Assembly: GCF_002924445.1 (NCBI RefSeq)
Contig: NZ_PIGG01000014.1
Location: 62,001 to 126,000, forward strand
From: Minwuia thermotolerans
GTDB taxonomy: Bacteria > Pseudomonadota > Alphaproteobacteria > Minwuiales > Minwuiaceae
DNA: 64,000 nt
Direction: 5' to 3'
How positions within the stretch are numbered: position 1 is the stretch's first letter; the number at the start of each line of letters is the position of its first letter. The translations under genes and the position numbers were made by a program. A model generated the notes under the pieces. The model made no database searches, was not told where the DNA came from, and saw nothing but the letters and a program-made list of their open reading frames with translations. Shown here in pieces: positions 62,633 through 64,000 of this stretch.

Positions 62633-64000
62633 GCGTCGCCAGCACCGTCGATACCAGCGAGGTCACGCGGTTCCGGGTCAACGGCCGCGCAGTGGAACTG
62701 CCGGACCATCCCGCCACCCGCCTGACCGAGGCCCTGCGCGAACGGCTGGGCCTCACGGGCACCAAGGTCGGCTGCGACGCCGGCGACTGCGGCGCCTGTA
62801 CCGTGCTGCTCGATGGCGAGCCCGTGTGCGCCTGCATGACCGCGCTGGGACAGGTGGAAGGCCGCCGGGTGGAAACGGTGGAGGGCCTTGCCGGCGACGG
62901 CGGCATGCACCGGCTGCAGCGCGCCTTTCTCGACCACGGCGCGGCCCAGTGCGGCATCTGCACGCCGGGCATGCTGATGAGCGCGGCGGCGCTGCTGCGC
63001 GCCAACCCATCGCCCACCGAGGCCGAGGCGATGGACGCGCTGGGCGGCGTGCTCTGCCGCTGCACGGGCTACCGCAAGATCATCAACGCGGTCCTCGACG
63101 CCGCGCCGCCCGCCGTCCGGCACGGCGGCTCCTCCGTCGGCAGCGCCATCCCGCGTCTCGACGGCGCGCCCAAGGTGCTGGGCCGCGAGCAGTTCGGCGA
63201 TGACGCCGCCCCAGGCGACGCCCTGCTGATCCGCGTCATCCGGTCACCATACCACCGGGCGCGCTTCCGTTTCGGCGATCTGGACGGCTTCCTGCTGGCC
63301 AATTCGGGACTGAGGCGGGTCTTCACGGCGGACGACATCCCGGGCGAGAACCGCTTCGGCGTGATCCCGCCCTTCGCCGACCAGCCGGTCTTCGCGACGG
63401 GCGGTCAGGCGCGCTTCCGGGGCGAAGCCGTCGCCGCCGTGGTCGGCGAGCGCGACGACGTGCAGGCGCTGGACCCGGCCGATTTCCCCGTCGAGTGGGA
63501 AGAACTCGAACCCTTGCTCGATCCGGCATTGGCCCGCGCGACGAACGCCCAGAAGGTCCATCGCGACCGCGCCGGCAACATCCTCGTCCAGGGTTTCGTC
63601 GAGCGCGGCGATGTCGACGGCGCGCTCGCTGATGCAGTCCACGTCGTCCGTGACAGCTTCCGCACCGGCTTCGTGGAGCATGCCTATATCGAGCCGGAGG
63701 CCGGATTCGCCCGGATGGACGGGGAGACCGTCGTGATCCACGCCTGCACCCAGGCGCCGCACATGGACCGGGAGGCGGTTGCGGCGATCCTCGGCCTGCC
63801 CGAGGAACGGGTTGTCATCGTGCCGACCAGGGTCGGCGGCGGCTTCGGTTCGAAGCTGGACATTTCGGTGCAGCCGATCCTGGCCCTTGCCGCCCTTCGG
63901 CTGGGCCGGCCGGCGCGCATCGCCTACACCCGGCCCGAATCCATGGCCTCCACCACGAAGCGCCATCCGGCCGAGATGGAGGTAGCGATCGGCGCCGACG
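62629..64000 (+). CDS. Fused [2Fe-2S] and molybdenum-binding subunit, xanthine dehydrogenase family (runs off window)
   Basis: The frame stays open for 457 codons to the window end. Residues about 10-160 are a small subunit with two [2Fe-2S] clusters (GCDAGDCGACTVLLDG, AQCGICTPGML, VLCRCTGYRKI). Without a stop it continues into the large-subunit start (IPRLDGAPKVLG) and the molybdopterin region VGGGFGSKLDISVQP. Most family members have separate genes; fused forms exist but are the minority. Substrate could be a purine, nicotinate-like heterocycle or aldehyde. Confidence 0.88.
   Translation, partial: MSVASTVDTSEVTRFRVNGRAVELPDHPATRLTEALRERLGLTGTKVGCDAGDCGACTVLLDGEPVCACMTALGQVEGRRVETVEGLAGDGGMHRLQRAFLDHGAAQCGICTPGMLMSAAALLRANPSPTEAEAMDALGGVLCRCTGYRKIINAVLDAAPPAVRHGGSSVGSAIPRLDGAPKVLGREQFGDDAAPGDALLIRVIRSPYHRARFRFGDLDGFLLANSGLRRVFTADDIPGENRFGVIPPFADQPVFATGGQARFRGEAVAAVVGERDDVQALDPADFPVEWEELEPLLDPALARATNAQKVHRDRAGNILVQGFVERGDVDGALADAVHVVRDSFRTGFVEHAYIEPEAGFARMDGETVVIHACTQAPHMDREAVAAILGLPEERVVIVPTRVGGGFGSKLDISVQPILALAALRLGRPARIAYTRPESMASTTKRHPAEMEVAIGAD

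Overview
The window is a high-GC, gene-dense, IS-free stretch of a Gram-negative chromosome. Gene content points to an alphaproteobacterium, probably Rhodospirillales or a related free-living marine or soil lineage: a system I cytochrome c maturation operon (ccmABCDEF), a propionyl-CoA carboxylase alpha subunit of proteobacterial type, an HWE-type histidine kinase, a SoeABC-like sulfite-oxidising enzyme and an alphaproteobacterial-style porin. The taxonomy is inferred from gene content only. No rRNA, tRNA, CRISPR array or transposase was seen.

Layout. 1-3.9 kb: folB followed by ccmABCDE and the start of ccmF, all on the minus strand. 4-12.7 kb: acyl-CoA dehydrogenase, pccA, a MATE pump, acylphosphatase, an LLM flavoprotein, a 516-base gap with a perfect FNR/FixK-type palindrome, a sensor kinase and a class IV aminotransferase. 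12.7-23.7 kb: an S24-type regulator lacking its catalytic lysine, pyrD with a drug/metabolite transporter, a class V aminotransferase, two solute-binding proteins without permeases, YjbQ, and a TetR/AHSA1/DUF1428 operon with a clear operator. 23.7-32.5 kb: HWE hybrid kinase, thiolase, oxidoreductases, a TM2 protein, PhyH, ruvX, hydrolase and a uracil-DNA glycosylase-like gene.

32.5-43 kb is the most unusual part. Seven co-directional minus-strand genes encode a tetraheme c554-like cytochrome, a protein joining two cyclic-nucleotide-binding domains to four [4Fe-4S] clusters, a di-heme b-type membrane protein, a membrane-anchored ten-heme cytochrome with a Cys-rich cytoplasmic head, a five-heme cytochrome with a C-terminal beta-rich region, an outer-membrane beta-barrel, and a membrane-anchored FAD/NAD/[2Fe-2S] reductase. 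Together they look like a complete electron path from NAD(P)H or quinol through the inner membrane to the periplasm and possibly the outer membrane. I do not recognise it as a named system. GC-rich hairpins separate some of its genes. It carries 19 c-type heme motifs, and the ccm operon, a CcdA thiol transporter and a small CcmI-like TPR protein lie in the same window.

43.1-64 kb: a strongly expressed-looking porin with a small lipoprotein and a strong terminator, a secreted metalloprotease-like protein, a histone-deacetylase-fold amidohydrolase, a DadA-like oxidase, and a six-gene minus-strand surface-glycan operon (one gene frameshifted). These are followed by a quinone oxidoreductase, ccdA, soeABC, and the start of a xanthine-dehydrogenase-type operon in which the [2Fe-2S] and molybdenum subunits are fused.
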